DNA of 64,000 nt from Thermococcus sp. MV5 (lineage in GTDB: Archaea; Methanobacteriota_B; Thermococci; Thermococcales; Thermococcaceae): the NCBI RefSeq assembly GCF_012027425.1, contig NZ_SNUE01000002.1, positions 186,001 to 250,000 of the forward strand, read 5' to 3'. The stretch's first letter is position 1, and each line of letters opens with the position of its first letter. The position numbers and the translations under genes are program-made. Positions 45,749 through 54,341 of the stretch are shown here, one piece after another. The notes below the pieces were generated by a model, which was not told the origin of the DNA, made no database searches, and worked only from the letters and a program-made list of their open reading frames with translations.

Positions 45749-46489
45749 TTAAAAGATTGCCTTTAACAAATGGTGATTAATCCTCAGGAATAATACCTTT
45801 GTGAACTCTAAAAGATTAATCTCTTTATCAAGCTCTCTTTTTAGAGAAGTTGCTTCCTCAGGAACAGGATTGTTTACATTAACCCCCACTCCGATTATGG
45901 CATATTTAACTAAATCAATTTCCCCCTCAGCTTCAATTAATATTCCTGCAAGTTTGTTATTTCCCACAAAAATGTCTCCATTAGGGGCTATCTTAGCAGA
46001 AATACCGTATCTATCCAATGTCTCGATAATAGCACCTGAAATAGGAAATACAAGCCTATCTACATCCTTCAGTGGTATTTTAGGCCTCACAACAAGAGAA
46101 AAGTATAGTCCTCCCTCCTGAGAAATCCAATTCCTACCTAGTCTTCCTCTTCCTCCTTTCTGTTTTTCTGCTATTATAAAGACGTTTTCTTTTCCTTCTT
46201 CTGCAAGTTCTTTTGCAATATCCATTGTGGACCAAACTTCTTTAAAATAATACACCTCAAAATCCAGTTCCCATGGGTAAGGCTTATGAGCTTCCTTGAC
46301 CAAGACATATCCTTTAGGAGTAGAAAGAATTTCGTAGCCTAACATATTCAGTTCTTTTATGTGTTTCCAAACGGCCACGCGAGAGATTCCCACCCTCTGA
46401 GCAATTTCATCACCGGACACTACATCTTTTCTCCGGAGTTGCTTCAATAGTTCCCTCTTTACTGGACTATCTCTTATCCCCCCTCTCAT
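45749..46489 (-). CDS. birA: bifunctional BirA: biotin-protein ligase with HTH repressor domain
   Basis: 246 residues starting near ATG 46489. N-terminal winged helix (residues 8-65: VSGDEIAQRVGISRVAVWKHIKEL, in part) then the ligase core: WSTMDIAKELAEE, KGGRGRLGRNWIS (the GRGRxGR biotinyl-AMP loop), GLYFSLVVRP and KLAGILIEAEGE, closing GVGVNVN. It joins biotin to the carboxylase carrier protein and, with the HTH, should repress biotin uptake. P. horikoshii's well-studied ligase lacks the HTH. Divergent from bioY with a candidate operator between. Confidence 0.9.
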   Translation of the reverse strand: MRGGIRDSPVKRELLKQLRRKDVVSGDEIAQRVGISRVAVWKHIKELNMLGYEILSTPKGYVLVKEAHKPYPWELDFEVYYFKEVWSTMDIAKELAEEGKENVFIIAEKQKGGRGRLGRNWISQEGGLYFSLVVRPKIPLKDVDRLVFPISGAIIETLDRYGISAKIAPNGDIFVGNNKLAGILIEAEGEIDLVKYAIIGVGVNVNNPVPEEATSLKRELDKEINLLEFTKVLFLRINHHLLKAIF

Positions 46490-46537
46490 GATGTGTCTTT
46501 GGAAATGAGAGGTTAAAGGTTTATTGCTAAGAGATTC

Positions 46538-46565
46538 GTTAACCGCAAAAATTTTAAAGTTAACC
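46538..46565. promoter_or_regulatory. candidate BirA operator between birA and bioY
   Basis: GTTAACC at 46538-46544 and again at 46559-46565, exactly 21 bp apart (two helical turns), with an inverted GGTTAA at 46511-46516. These half-sites match the BirA-type TTAACC/GGTTAA known in bacteria and predicted in archaea, and overlap the bioY promoter region. Confidence 0.55.
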
Positions 46566-46590
46566 AAAGGGAGAAAAGTGAGGTGGTAAA

Positions 46591-47106
46591 ATGAGGGCGA
46601 AGGACATTGCATACCCATCGTTATTTGCTGCTTTAACTGCAGTTGGAGCTCAAATAGCAATTCCACTAGGAACTGTTCCAATAACACTTCAAGTTCTTTT
46701 TGTTTTATTAAGTGGTTTTATTTTGGGTCCCCGCCTAGGATTTTTGAGCCAGCTAATATACCTCCTCATGGGCAGCCTTGGTCTTCCAGTGTTCGCAAAT
46801 CTAAGTGGTGGCTTTGCTTACATTTACGGTCCAACAGGAGGTTATTTGATAGCATTTCCCTTAGCAGCATTCCTAGTAGGCTTCCTAAGTGAAAGACAAG
46901 AGACCTTCTTGAACTATACTCTCGCAATGCTTTTGGGAATTTTAGTGATTTACCTTCTTGGATGGCTCAGATTAGGGATTTTTATGGGAGGAGACTTAAG
47001 AAAGGCGTTTATAGTGGGCGTAGCCCCCTTTGTGATAATAGATCTGATAAAGGGAGGAATTGCAATCATAGTTGCTAAGAGAGTTAAACAAGTCGTTACA
47101 ATCTAG
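46591..47106 (+). CDS. bioY: BioY biotin transporter S component
   Basis: 171 residues; GAGGTGG precedes the start. Six TM helices with the BioY landmarks: FAALTAVGAQIAIPLG, VPITLQVLFVLLSGF, GFLSQLIYLLMGSLGLPVF and GPTGGYLIAFPLAAF. It captures biotin and partners EcfA and EcfT. Divergent from birA. Confidence 0.94.
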   Translation: MRAKDIAYPSLFAALTAVGAQIAIPLGTVPITLQVLFVLLSGFILGPRLGFLSQLIYLLMGSLGLPVFANLSGGFAYIYGPTGGYLIAFPLAAFLVGFLSERQETFLNYTLAMLLGILVIYLLGWLRLGIFMGGDLRKAFIVGVAPFVIIDLIKGGIAIIVAKRVKQVVTI

Positions 47107-47696
47107 AAACTTCTCTTTAAATTTTCTTCCACAAATGCTAAGTCAAATGAGTTTCTGATTTTAAAAAAGCTTAGTGTAACTTTAGGATTCCTTTTGCTAA
47201 GTTCTTCTATACTAATTCTCTTATAATCAAGATATTTTGCAATACAATCTAAGCGCCTCTCGTTCTCAGCTAAACAAACCTCAATTGCCTTTTTTAGAGC
47301 CCTTGCATCATAAAAAGCGTGAGTTATTTCAAGCTCCCTACTGGCCCATGAGGGTATTAAAGCCTCAATATCCGACTCATAAAAGAGAGTGGAGAGGTAA
47401 TTCAGTAAAAATGGCATCACCAGAGGCATGTTTCCCTCAATAAGAAAAATCTCTCCTGAGAACGGCAAAACCTTATAAAGAGCTTCAAGTTTATTTTTCG
47501 CTTTTACTCCCTCTGGCCTCAATACATGAAGGGAGAATTTCTTTAACTGATCTTTCCTAACTATTGTAATAACTTCATCAATTCGTTTTGCTGTTAATAA
47601 CCTCCTCTCAACCATTTTTACTATTGGCTCCTCATTTATTGAAAGTAAATAGTTCTCCCATCTCTTCTCTGGAAAAGCTAACACATAGGCACGCAT
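47103..47696 (-). CDS. MobA-like nucleotidyltransferase-fold protein, degenerate
   Basis: 197 residues. The layout follows MobA-type NTP transferases: an N-terminal strand (MRAYVLAFPEK), PIVKMVERRLLTAKRIDEVITIV, then IFLIEGNMPLVMPFLLNYL in place of the usual v-x-x-x-D-x-P motif, and ITHAFYDARAL. The glycine-rich nucleotide loop is missing (AFPEKRW), so it may be inactive or use another donor. Convergent with bioY, overlapping it by 4 nt. Role not known. Confidence 0.55.
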   Translation of the reverse strand: MRAYVLAFPEKRWENYLLSINEEPIVKMVERRLLTAKRIDEVITIVRKDQLKKFSLHVLRPEGVKAKNKLEALYKVLPFSGEIFLIEGNMPLVMPFLLNYLSTLFYESDIEALIPSWASRELEITHAFYDARALKKAIEVCLAENERRLDCIAKYLDYKRISIEELSKRNPKVTLSFFKIRNSFDLAFVEENLKRSF

Positions 47697-47783
47697 ATTC
47701 TACCTATAAAAAAGAAGCTTTAAAAAGATTCCCAAGAGATATATTTAATAATTGCAAAATGGAGATAAAGTATGGGATGAAAA

Positions 47784-48398
47784 ATGTATGAAGTAAGTCC
47801 AGCAATTGCTGTGCTATTATTCCTAGAAGACTTTGCTAAAGAAAACCCCTCAATTAGAAAAGGAGCCAAGTACTTCAAATGGCAGAAACGATACGATGGA
47901 TATGATGTTGCATACTCCATAGTAGGAGCCACAATAGCAGAACTTCTGCATGAAGGGTACATAAGCCTAGAGTTGAAAAAACGGTTTCTAAAAAAGAGTG
48001 TTATTTTTTCGAGAAAAAGACTCATTCCAAAAAGATACGGGGTTCTAGGAAAAGGGTTTAATACAATAAGCGAATATGAACCAACTTCCCTCAATTTAGC
48101 TCTCTTTATGGTATTCCCCGTCTCAAGATTTCCAGCAGCATATCTAGGCACATACATTGCTGAAAAAGAGCTTAAAGATAAAGATCCTGAAGAACTTCGA
48201 AATAACAGCGAGATAATAAGGTATAAAGAAAAATTAAAGGCCCTTTTTGAGGAGTTTAAGCGAGACTATCCTGAGTTGTGGATAGGGATAAAAAAAGAAG
48301 TCGATAAAGCTTGCCAGTTAGTCAGAGGGAAACAAGGATACGTTTTATACTCCCCCTTAGACATGCTGGAGGAAAAGAAAAATGAAAATAAAGATTAG
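47784..48398 (+). CDS. hypothetical protein coupled to a JAMM protease
   Basis: 204 residues. I do not recognise the family. Hydrophilic, mixed alpha/beta, with AYSIVGATIAELLHEGYISLELKKRF near residues 53-80 resembling a winged-helix or helical segment, and PVSRFPAAYLGTYIAEKEL. No signal peptide. It overlaps the start of the JAMM metalloprotease gene by 17 nt, so both are made together; it could be the substrate, regulator or partner of that protease. Confidence 0.6.
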   Translation: MYEVSPAIAVLLFLEDFAKENPSIRKGAKYFKWQKRYDGYDVAYSIVGATIAELLHEGYISLELKKRFLKKSVIFSRKRLIPKRYGVLGKGFNTISEYEPTSLNLALFMVFPVSRFPAAYLGTYIAEKELKDKDPEELRNNSEIIRYKEKLKALFEEFKRDYPELWIGIKKEVDKACQLVRGKQGYVLYSPLDMLEEKKNENKD

Positions 48399-48750
48399 AA
48401 GAGCTCTTCTCCAATATCTTTTCCAGCTGGCAAGGGACTTTTATCCCAATGAATTTGGAGGATTTCTAAGAGAAAAAGATGGTATTTTTGAAGAAGTCTT
48501 GATAATCCCGAAAGGATATTTTGGAAAAGAATCAATCTACTTTGATACCTGGCTCCTTCCTCATGACAAAAATATAAAAGGAACTGTTCACTCTCACCCC
48601 AGCCCTTCTTCACGCCCATCACAAGCCGATAAGAAGTTTTTCTCTAAATTTGGTGGAGTTCATGTGATAATCTCATATCCTTTCAAAGAATGGAGTGTGA
48701 AAGCTTACAATAGTGAGGGTGTGGAAATAGAAATAGAGATTATTGATTAG
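48382..48750 (+). CDS. JAMM/MPN domain metalloprotease
   Basis: 122 residues. The JAMM motif is complete: HSHPSPSSRPSQAD (His-x-His, Pro, Ser, Asp) at about residues 72-85, with the upstream catalytic Glu in NEFGGFLREKDG (about 22-32). Archaeal JAMM proteins remove small ubiquitin-like modifiers (SAMPs) from proteins, as HvJAMM1 does. The small size fits a minimal MPN domain. Overlaps a hypothetical gene by 17 nt. Confidence 0.88.
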   Translation: MKIKIRRALLQYLFQLARDFYPNEFGGFLREKDGIFEEVLIIPKGYFGKESIYFDTWLLPHDKNIKGTVHSHPSPSSRPSQADKKFFSKFGGVHVIISYPFKEWSVKAYNSEGVEIEIEIID

Positions 48751-48770
48751 GGATTTCATTCATATGAAAA

Positions 48771-48780
48771 TTTTTATAAA
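48771..48780 (+). promoter_or_regulatory. TATA box of the ArsR gene
   Basis: TTTTTATAAA with preceding purines (GAAAA); ATG 48812 lies 31 nt after it, with GGTGAT as ribosome site. Confidence 0.5.
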
Positions 48781-48811
48781 TGGTGATTCTTTAAAATATC
48801 TGGTGATTAAA

Positions 48812-49189
48812 ATGAAAGTGAGGGAACTTCTTGAAGGACTTAACGAGAAACAGAAAAAAACGGTTCAGAAGTGTTTGGCCTCATGTGAAATACTTGACCT
48901 AGAAGAAGAAGTAGAGACAGAGCTGTCCCCTAAACTTATGGGATTTATTAAGGTTCTATCAAACCCAATAAGAGCTGGGATAATAAAGATGCTCAAAAAC
49001 AGATGGATGTGCGTCTGTTTAATAGCAAAGGCACTGAATCAAGACCAAACACTTATAAGCCACCATTTAAGAACTCTAAAAAGCATGAACCTTTTACATG
49101 AACGACGAGAAGGCAAACTAAGGTTCTACAAAACAAACATAGAAGAACTTACAAAATATTTCTCTGTATTAGAAAAAGAACTCTTTTAA
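48812..49189 (+). CDS. ArsR family winged-helix regulator
   Basis: 125 residues from ATG 48812 (GGTGAT upstream); the longer frame from 48743 includes the promoter. The core LSNPIRAGIIKMLKNR, then MCVCLIAKALNQDQTLISHHLRTLKSMNLL, is the ArsR/SmtB fold. C-V-C at the start of the helix alpha3 matches the metal-binding ELCVCD site of ArsR/CadC-type sensors, and two more Cys lie near residue 20. Metal or thiol sensing is likely but the ligand is unknown. No efflux gene is adjacent. Confidence 0.85.
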   Translation: MKVRELLEGLNEKQKKTVQKCLASCEILDLEEEVETELSPKLMGFIKVLSNPIRAGIIKMLKNRWMCVCLIAKALNQDQTLISHHLRTLKSMNLLHERREGKLRFYKTNIEELTKYFSVLEKELF

Positions 49190-49215
49190 CCAATTTCTAT
49201 TTTTGGTGATGAAAT

Positions 49216-49518
49216 ATGATGAGTATCCAAAAGGAAGTTGACGAGCTCATAAAAAAATTTGGAGGGTATTGGGAACCTTTTGCAATGCTAACTGCGCTTA
49301 TTGAAGAACTAGGAGAACTATCTCGAGAGATGTTAAAAGCGGAAGGGATAAAAGATCAAAAAGAGCCAGCCCAAATTGTAGAAGAAATCGGAGACGTCTT
49401 ATTTGCTCTTTTATGCATTGCAAACTACTATAATATTGACGCAGAAAAAGCTCTCCACAAAACAATTTCTAAGTATTCATCTCGGGATAGGGAAAGATGG
49501 AAATCTCCAATTACATAA
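49216..49518 (+). CDS. MazG-like nucleotide pyrophosphohydrolase
   Basis: 100 residues; GGTGAT precedes the ATG. All-alpha NTP pyrophosphatase with the E-x-x-E ... E-x-x-D metal motif: LIEELGELSREML (about 24-36) and EEIGDVLFALLCIANYY (about 56-72). Hydrolyses (d)NTPs to monophosphates, probably house-cleaning. Downstream of ArsR by 26 nt. Confidence 0.87.
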   Translation: MMSIQKEVDELIKKFGGYWEPFAMLTALIEELGELSREMLKAEGIKDQKEPAQIVEEIGDVLFALLCIANYYNIDAEKALHKTISKYSSRDRERWKSPIT

Positions 49519-49591
49519 TATTATTCAAAAGACATAACCTTTTACTGAGAATGTTATGAAACTACAGGTCATCATGTTAGTAATTTTCGAA

Positions 49592-49604
49592 ATATTTATA
49601 TAAA
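49592..49604 (+). promoter_or_regulatory. TATA box of the 49637 Lrp/AsnC gene
   Basis: ATATTTATATAAA, preceded by CGAA, about 33-45 nt before ATG 49637. The preceding gap (49519-49590) shows no gene. Confidence 0.55.
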
Positions 49605-49636
49605 TCGCCATCTAAAAAGTATAAGGTGACTTGTAC

Positions 49637-50086
49637 ATGAAAAACAAAATTGACAAATTTGATTTACAAATTATGAGTGTATTAGCGAAAAACGCCAGAA
49701 TTAATTATAGACAGCTTGCGGAACTTCTGAACACGACAAGACAAAGGGTTTCTAGACGACTAGAGAGGCTCGAAAGGGAAGGGGTAATAAAAAAATACAC
49801 TATAATACCAGATTTTGACAGGCTAGGTTATATTTACGTGGCTATCGGTATTTCCTTAAAACCTGGAGCCCCAATTGAGAAAATAATTGAGATCTTAAAA
49901 GAGGATGAAGAAGTAAAAGTCATTCAGAGAGCTATTGGATATCACCAGTTGATAGTTCACTTAGTAGCTCCGAAGAATATGAAAGAAATCGAAAGGAAAA
50001 TCCATGAACTCTCTAAAAAAGTTGAAGGATTAGAAGGTATGGACATGAGTTTTGTAACAGACATTGTTAAATTTGAGCTCGTCTAA
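49637..50086 (+). CDS. Lrp/AsnC family transcriptional regulator
   Basis: 149 residues from ATG 49637 (GGTGA upstream). HTH: IDKFDLQIMSVLAKNARINYRQLAELLNTTRQRVSRRLERL (start IDKFDLQIMSVL and recognition helix TRQRVSRRLERL visible), then the RAM/AsnC ligand domain with YIYVAIGISLKPG and IQRAIGYHQLIVHLV. It should bind DNA as octamers or dimers and respond to an amino acid. Target genes unknown. Confidence 0.9.
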   Translation: MKNKIDKFDLQIMSVLAKNARINYRQLAELLNTTRQRVSRRLERLEREGVIKKYTIIPDFDRLGYIYVAIGISLKPGAPIEKIIEILKEDEEVKVIQRAIGYHQLIVHLVAPKNMKEIERKIHELSKKVEGLEGMDMSFVTDIVKFELV

Positions 50087-50178
50087 ACCCTTTCTCTTTT
50101 TCGGCAATAAGTGAAGGAAAGACTAATAAAACAAAAAAGAGACAAGAGCTCAAACAGTAAATTTCAATGGTGACAGCA

Positions 50179-50886
50179 ATGAACATCATACTCAGCGTAA
50201 CACTAGTGGGAACACTTGGAATTATGGCATATAAACTGAGAGCACTAGATAATAAAGGGGCATTAGCTGCCACTTTCTTGGGGGTCCTAACCTTAGGATT
50301 AGGGGGGGTATATCCATTTCTTGCCCTCTTAGCCTTTGTAATACTCGGAATTCTAGCTACTAAGTATCACTTTTCTGAAAAAATCAGAAATGGAATTGCA
50401 CAAGAAGGCAAGGGGATTAGAAGCTGGGAAAATGTTTTAGGGAATGGTTTAGCTGCATTAATATTTCTGGTCATGGAATACTGCACAAAGCAGGACATTT
50501 TTTGGAGTGCAACATTCTCGGCAATAGCTACTGCAAATGCAGATACCCTAGCCAGCGAACTGGGAAAAATCTGGGGAAAAACTCCAAGAATTATAACAAC
50601 TCTCCAACCAGCAGTACCAGGAGAGGAAGGTGCTATATCCCTACAGGGTGAAGCAGTTGCAATAGCAGGGGCCTTCGTCATAGGTCTTTTTGCCATTCCC
50701 TTAAGCAATAAGTGGATTGAAATGCTTACTGCGATAACTTTGGGTGGATTCTTGGGATGCAATATAGATAGCATTATTGGAGCTACACTAGAAAAAAGAG
50801 GCTTAGTGAACAATCACCATACAAACTTTTTAGCAACCTTCATTGGAGGACTTGCTGGAGCTTTGATCTTCTATCTCTTGCTGTGA
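50179..50886 (+). CDS. DUF92 (TIGR00297) family membrane protein
   Basis: 235 residues from ATG 50179, with GGTGAC four nt upstream (ATG 50167 overlaps that site). Six or seven TM helices; signature segments GALAATFLGVLTLGLGG, ENVLGNGLAALIF, TANADTLASELGK and GFLGCNIDSIIGATLE. Plant VTE6, a phytyl-phosphate kinase, belongs to this family, so polyprenyl-phosphate phosphorylation is possible. The stop codon is part of the C box of a guide RNA. Confidence 0.88.
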   Translation: MNIILSVTLVGTLGIMAYKLRALDNKGALAATFLGVLTLGLGGVYPFLALLAFVILGILATKYHFSEKIRNGIAQEGKGIRSWENVLGNGLAALIFLVMEYCTKQDIFWSATFSAIATANADTLASELGKIWGKTPRIITTLQPAVPGEEGAISLQGEAVAIAGAFVIGLFAIPLSNKWIEMLTAITLGGFLGCNIDSIIGATLEKRGLVNNHHTNFLATFIGGLAGALIFYLLL

Positions 50887-50931
50887 TGAGATGGCGGATT
50901 ACTGATCTGTGATGAAGACCTTAGGGCCTGA
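50883..50931 (+). ncRNA. C/D box guide sRNA
   Basis: C box GTGATGA (50883-50889), 12-nt guide, D' box CTGA (50902-50905), 3-nt spacer, C' box GTGATGA (50909-50915), 12-nt guide, D box CTGA (50928-50931). All four boxes are perfect and both guides are the standard 12 nt. The D guide contains ACCTTAGGGC, complementary to GCCCUAAGGU, a highly conserved 23S rRNA stretch; the N+5 rule points at the U of CCCU. The C box overlaps the DUF92 stop codon, so it is likely processed from that transcript. Confidence 0.9.
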
Positions 50932-50933
50932 GC

Positions 50934-51992
50934 CTACTCCCCTTTAATCCCTTTTTTCCTGAGTTTTTCTTCGTAAATCGTCCAAAGAGCTATTAAAACT
51001 GCAGGGATTCCATGTTCCGTTGCAAACGTCATGTATGGAGCCAAGTCAAGCACATAATCAGCATACCTAAAAAGACCTCTTGGAATGCCTTCCCTTGACC
51101 CTATGAAAATAACAACCTCCTTAGCATAATACAAGTCCTTCGCAAGATTTTCCTTCATTTCAGGAATAGTGTTCCCTTTTGGATCTGTTATTATAAGAAG
51201 CCGTTTGCTCCTTCTTTTATCTCTTATAACTTGATAAAGATCCCAAACACTAATTGGGACTTTCTCAACTTTCCAAGGATAAGCTTCTTTCTGAATTTGA
51301 TACCTTGACTCCTGGCCTGTTCTAATGCCTTTTATAAATTCCATCAATTCATAGGCATTCATTTTTTCTTTAGGTGCAATTATTAGCTCTTTAACTTCAA
51401 AAGCCTGAACAGCTCTTCCAATTTTTTCACCAAAGTTTTTACATGCCTTATAATCTCCCCAATAGGGCATTTGGACTATAGTGACCTTTTTGAACAGCTT
51501 TCTTGCATTGATCTTTTCAGGGGTAAATTTCTTCCACTCTTCTTTTCCAGCAATGGAAATGTAAGCCCTCTCACCTATAATTTCCACAAGAACTGTCTTG
51601 TCTGGAAAAGACAAGTCAACTGCTGCGTTCGTAAGTTCTCTAATTTTTCCACCAAGAGTAATATTCACATCTATACTTGAGAACTCATGCTTTCCTCTTC
51701 TTTTTGTTTTTACTGCAAAGGTTTCTTCTTCGCTTATATACTCCGCAATTTTTTCAGCTACACTTACTATTGCATCAAGACTTGCTGGAACTTCAAAAAG
51801 AACTGGAATAATCCTTTCAATCTCAGGAATTTCAAAAAACTTTTCTTTGGCCTTTGGGTCTTTAGTATCAACAAGAACTAAACCAGAATAACCTTGAGGG
51901 GTTACCCATATTTTAGCCTCATCAAGAAGATCTTTAATATAATTTGCAGCTACTGCTTCCATATCCTTTTGAGTTTTAATCAAAAATTTCAT
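50934..51992 (-). CDS. THUMP-SPOUT family RNA methylase
   Basis: 352 residues from ATG 51992 (GGTGGGA upstream). N-terminal domain (FLIKTQKDMEAVAANYIKDLL, in part) and THUMP-like region (residues 60-170), then a SPOUT-type knot: ELIIAPKEKMNAYELMEFI, LLIITDPKGNTIPEMK, VIFIGSREGIPRGLFRYADYVLDLAP, where GSREGIPRGL is the SAM-binding trefoil loop. Target RNA unknown. Last gene of the S15 operon, which supports a ribosome or tRNA target. Confidence 0.8.
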   Translation of the reverse strand: MKFLIKTQKDMEAVAANYIKDLLDEAKIWVTPQGYSGLVLVDTKDPKAKEKFFEIPEIERIIPVLFEVPASLDAIVSVAEKIAEYISEEETFAVKTKRRGKHEFSSIDVNITLGGKIRELTNAAVDLSFPDKTVLVEIIGERAYISIAGKEEWKKFTPEKINARKLFKKVTIVQMPYWGDYKACKNFGEKIGRAVQAFEVKELIIAPKEKMNAYELMEFIKGIRTGQESRYQIQKEAYPWKVEKVPISVWDLYQVIRDKRRSKRLLIITDPKGNTIPEMKENLAKDLYYAKEVVIFIGSREGIPRGLFRYADYVLDLAPYMTFATEHGIPAVLIALWTIYEEKLRKKGIKGE

Positions 51993-52028
51993 AAATCCCA
52001 CCAAAAAGCTAAGAGAAAAGAAAAATGA

Positions 52029-52631
52029 TCACGCTTCTGGTTCAGCAAGAACCTTTATCTTTCTTATCTCAGCCCTTTTAAGTGGATAGATCTTCTTTGC
52101 TTCTCTTGCCAATTCAGCGCCCATTCTACCAGTAACTGCCTCTAATATAAATTCAGTGAAGTTAAGTTCCTCAGCCTTTTTGCGGATTATACTTTCCATG
52201 ATGTCTCTAATTGCCCTTTCCTGACTGGTTTGAATTCTTCTTATAGCAATGACCATTCCCATGACTCTGAGTTTGTACCCATCCTTAGTTGTGACATTGA
52301 AGATTCCATCTATTCTTGTAGTTCTTCTTCTTACAAGGCTCCTTATATAGCTTCTAGAGAGTTTGTGCCCCTTGAACTTGGTATATGCATTCTGACCCTT
52401 AACATCATGTATCTGGAAGTAAAGCTTAACATGACCCTTTGTAAAGTCCCCTGTCACATCTTTTAATGTGGTTTCAATAACCCTACCTTTAACTTTTTCA
52501 GGATCTGCTGCAGGAGTGAGTCCTATTTCAACGTTTCCAAAAAACTCTGGAGCGTATACTATATACCAGTCCTTAAGCTTCCACTTATCCTTCGCGGCAG
52601 CAGCTCTCTTTCTCGGATTAATTCTTGGCAT
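52029..52631 (-). CDS. rps3ae: 30S ribosomal protein S3Ae (eS1)
   Basis: 200 residues; GGAGGTG precedes the start. N-terminal [22 protein letters not shown] and [21 protein letters not shown] are the archaeal/eukaryotic eS1 landmarks. It binds 16S rRNA at the platform near the mRNA exit. Fourth gene of the S15 operon. Confidence 0.95.
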   Translation of the reverse strand: MPRINPRKRAAAAKDKWKLKDWYIVYAPEFFGNVEIGLTPAADPEKVKGRVIETTLKDVTGDFTKGHVKLYFQIHDVKGQNAYTKFKGHKLSRSYIRSLVRRRTTRIDGIFNVTTKDGYKLRVMGMVIAIRRIQTSQERAIRDIMESIIRKKAEELNFTEFILEAVTGRMGAELAREAKKIYPLKRAEIRKIKVLAEPEA

Positions 52632-52646
52632 CTTAACACCTCCAAT

Positions 52647-52892
52647 TCACTTCTTTATGACATCCTCAGCGATCTTGATTGAAAATACCAAATCATCCAG
52701 CGCCACTATCAAGCTTTCAATCTCACCAAGGTATTTAACTTTTGTTATGACCCTACCATCTTTCCAGTAAGTTTTAAATTTAAAGTTTTCTGGTAAATCC
52801 AAATTATCAACATCAACTGCCTCGGCTATAGCTCGGGCTACATTCTCGTTTTCATAATCCCATACTATCTCAGCCCTAGCACTAATTTTCAT
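52647..52892 (-). CDS. pcc1: KEOPS complex subunit Pcc1
   Basis: 81 residues from ATG 52892, with GGTGAG four nt upstream; a longer frame to 52922 has no ribosome site. The alpha/beta fold [26 protein letters not shown] and the closing [20 protein letters not shown] match Pcc1, the dimerisation subunit of KEOPS, which makes the tRNA t6A37 modification with Kae1. Overlaps the end of the GAN gene by 11 nt. Confidence 0.85.
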   Translation of the reverse strand: MKISARAEIVWDYENENVARAIAEAVDVDNLDLPENFKFKTYWKDGRVITKVKYLGEIESLIVALDDLVFSIKIAEDVIKK

Positions 52893-54309
52893 TCTTCTCA
52901 CCACGTGAATTCTGTTCTCCAAGAAGTCTATTTATGAGTTCTGTAAACTCATCAAGCTTATCTTTTGGTATCCTTATCCCTGCTGCTATAGCGTGACCTC
53001 CGCCTTCTCCTCCAAGCACTTCAGCAGCTTTTCTTAGGGCTTCTCCGAGGTCATATCCCTTTTCAATGCCCTTTTTAGTAGTTCTAGCAGATCCCTTAAT
53101 AAGTCCATCCTCTTCACTGTCTGCTAAAACTATCACAGGTTTTTCGGCTCTAGCTAACTGAGCATTTATTGCCATAGTGGCTGCTATCCCAACCATAGTA
53201 TCTTTAATGTTCTTTCCAGCATAGAAAACATAAGCATGATCTTTCTCAATTGCACTGTTCCAATTTTGAATAAGGTATCGTCTCATTTCTATTTGCTCTC
53301 TTTTGTACTCATCTACAAGCTTTAAGGCATCTTTGAATGCTTTTTCGTCTCCTAAGCATATCGCAACACCGAGCGTGCCCATGTTAAGTCTCCCAGTTGC
53401 ATTTAGTAGTGTAGCAAATTCTCTTGCCTCGTGTCGTGGATCCCCTTCGGGATATTTTTTAATAAGGATCACATCCCCTATGAGCCTATCGATATCCTCT
53501 TTAGAAGCGTTGTTTTTAATCAGATGGATAACTAGTACATCATGAAGTCTCCTTTTCTCTTCCTCTTTAAGTTGCCAGTAATTCATATCTGGATCAAATC
53601 CCTTGCTTCGGAGGAACTCTATAGCATCCCTTATATCCCCTGTTATCCCTGGAAGTTCCGGATTTGACGCATAAGCAAGCATTTGAGATAATGTTCTTGT
53701 TTCTCTTCCAAAAAGCCTTATCTCTTTCTGTACTTCTATAAGATCGAGCTCTTTTGCATCATTTATTATGTCAATGTTCATCCCGTGAAACTGACCATCC
53801 ACTTCCTGCATATCCCCAACTGCACCAACTAGAGCTAAGTAACTCAAGTCCTCGTTCTTTTCATTTAATGCCTTCGCAATGAAGTAAGCAACGCCCGAGC
53901 CACTCAAATCCCTAACACTATCCGCCCCAAATTGTGTAGGATTCACGAGAACATGATTCTCCTGCTCAATCTCCCCATCTTCAGGGGGATGATGATCAGC
54001 TATCACTACTGTGGCGTCCGCTAGATACTTCTCAATTAGGCTTATAGATCCACTCCCCAAGTCACTGAAAACGTATATCTTTTGGTTCTCTTCAGCCAGC
54101 TCTTTAATTGTGTCCTCGTTGAGCTGTTTTACAATGCTTAGGTGAAAATTAGTGCCTTCTCTCGCTATAGCTTTTGCTAGAATCGCTCCTGCAGTAATAC
54201 CATCTGCATCTCTATGGGAGATTATACGTATAGTATGCCCTAACTCAATGTGCATTTTTATTAACTCTGCCCCTTCTCTAACCCTATCTAAGAACGCATT
54301 TTTATCCAT
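52882..54309 (-). CDS. gan: GAN-type RecJ-like DHH nuclease
   Basis: 475 residues; GGTGAT precedes the start. DHH phosphoesterase motifs: [16 protein letters not shown] (I, with H-x-D-x-D), VFSDLGSG (II), IADHHPP (III, DHH) and GAVGDMQ (IV), then DHHA1 with [11 protein letters not shown]. Length and neighbours (S15, Pcc1, S3Ae) fit GAN, the GINS-associated 5'-3' ssDNA exonuclease of Thermococcus, part of the replisome and a Cdc45 relative. Located 32 nt after the S15 gene. Confidence 0.9.
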   Translation of the reverse strand: MDKNAFLDRVREGAELIKMHIELGHTIRIISHRDADGITAGAILAKAIAREGTNFHLSIVKQLNEDTIKELAEENQKIYVFSDLGSGSISLIEKYLADATVVIADHHPPEDGEIEQENHVLVNPTQFGADSVRDLSGSGVAYFIAKALNEKNEDLSYLALVGAVGDMQEVDGQFHGMNIDIINDAKELDLIEVQKEIRLFGRETRTLSQMLAYASNPELPGITGDIRDAIEFLRSKGFDPDMNYWQLKEEEKRRLHDVLVIHLIKNNASKEDIDRLIGDVILIKKYPEGDPRHEAREFATLLNATGRLNMGTLGVAICLGDEKAFKDALKLVDEYKREQIEMRRYLIQNWNSAIEKDHAYVFYAGKNIKDTMVGIAATMAINAQLARAEKPVIVLADSEEDGLIKGSARTTKKGIEKGYDLGEALRKAAEVLGGEGGGHAIAAGIRIPKDKLDEFTELINRLLGEQNSRGEKNEN

Positions 54310-54341
54310 TATATCACCTTAATAAATAAAAAGGTGAAAAA

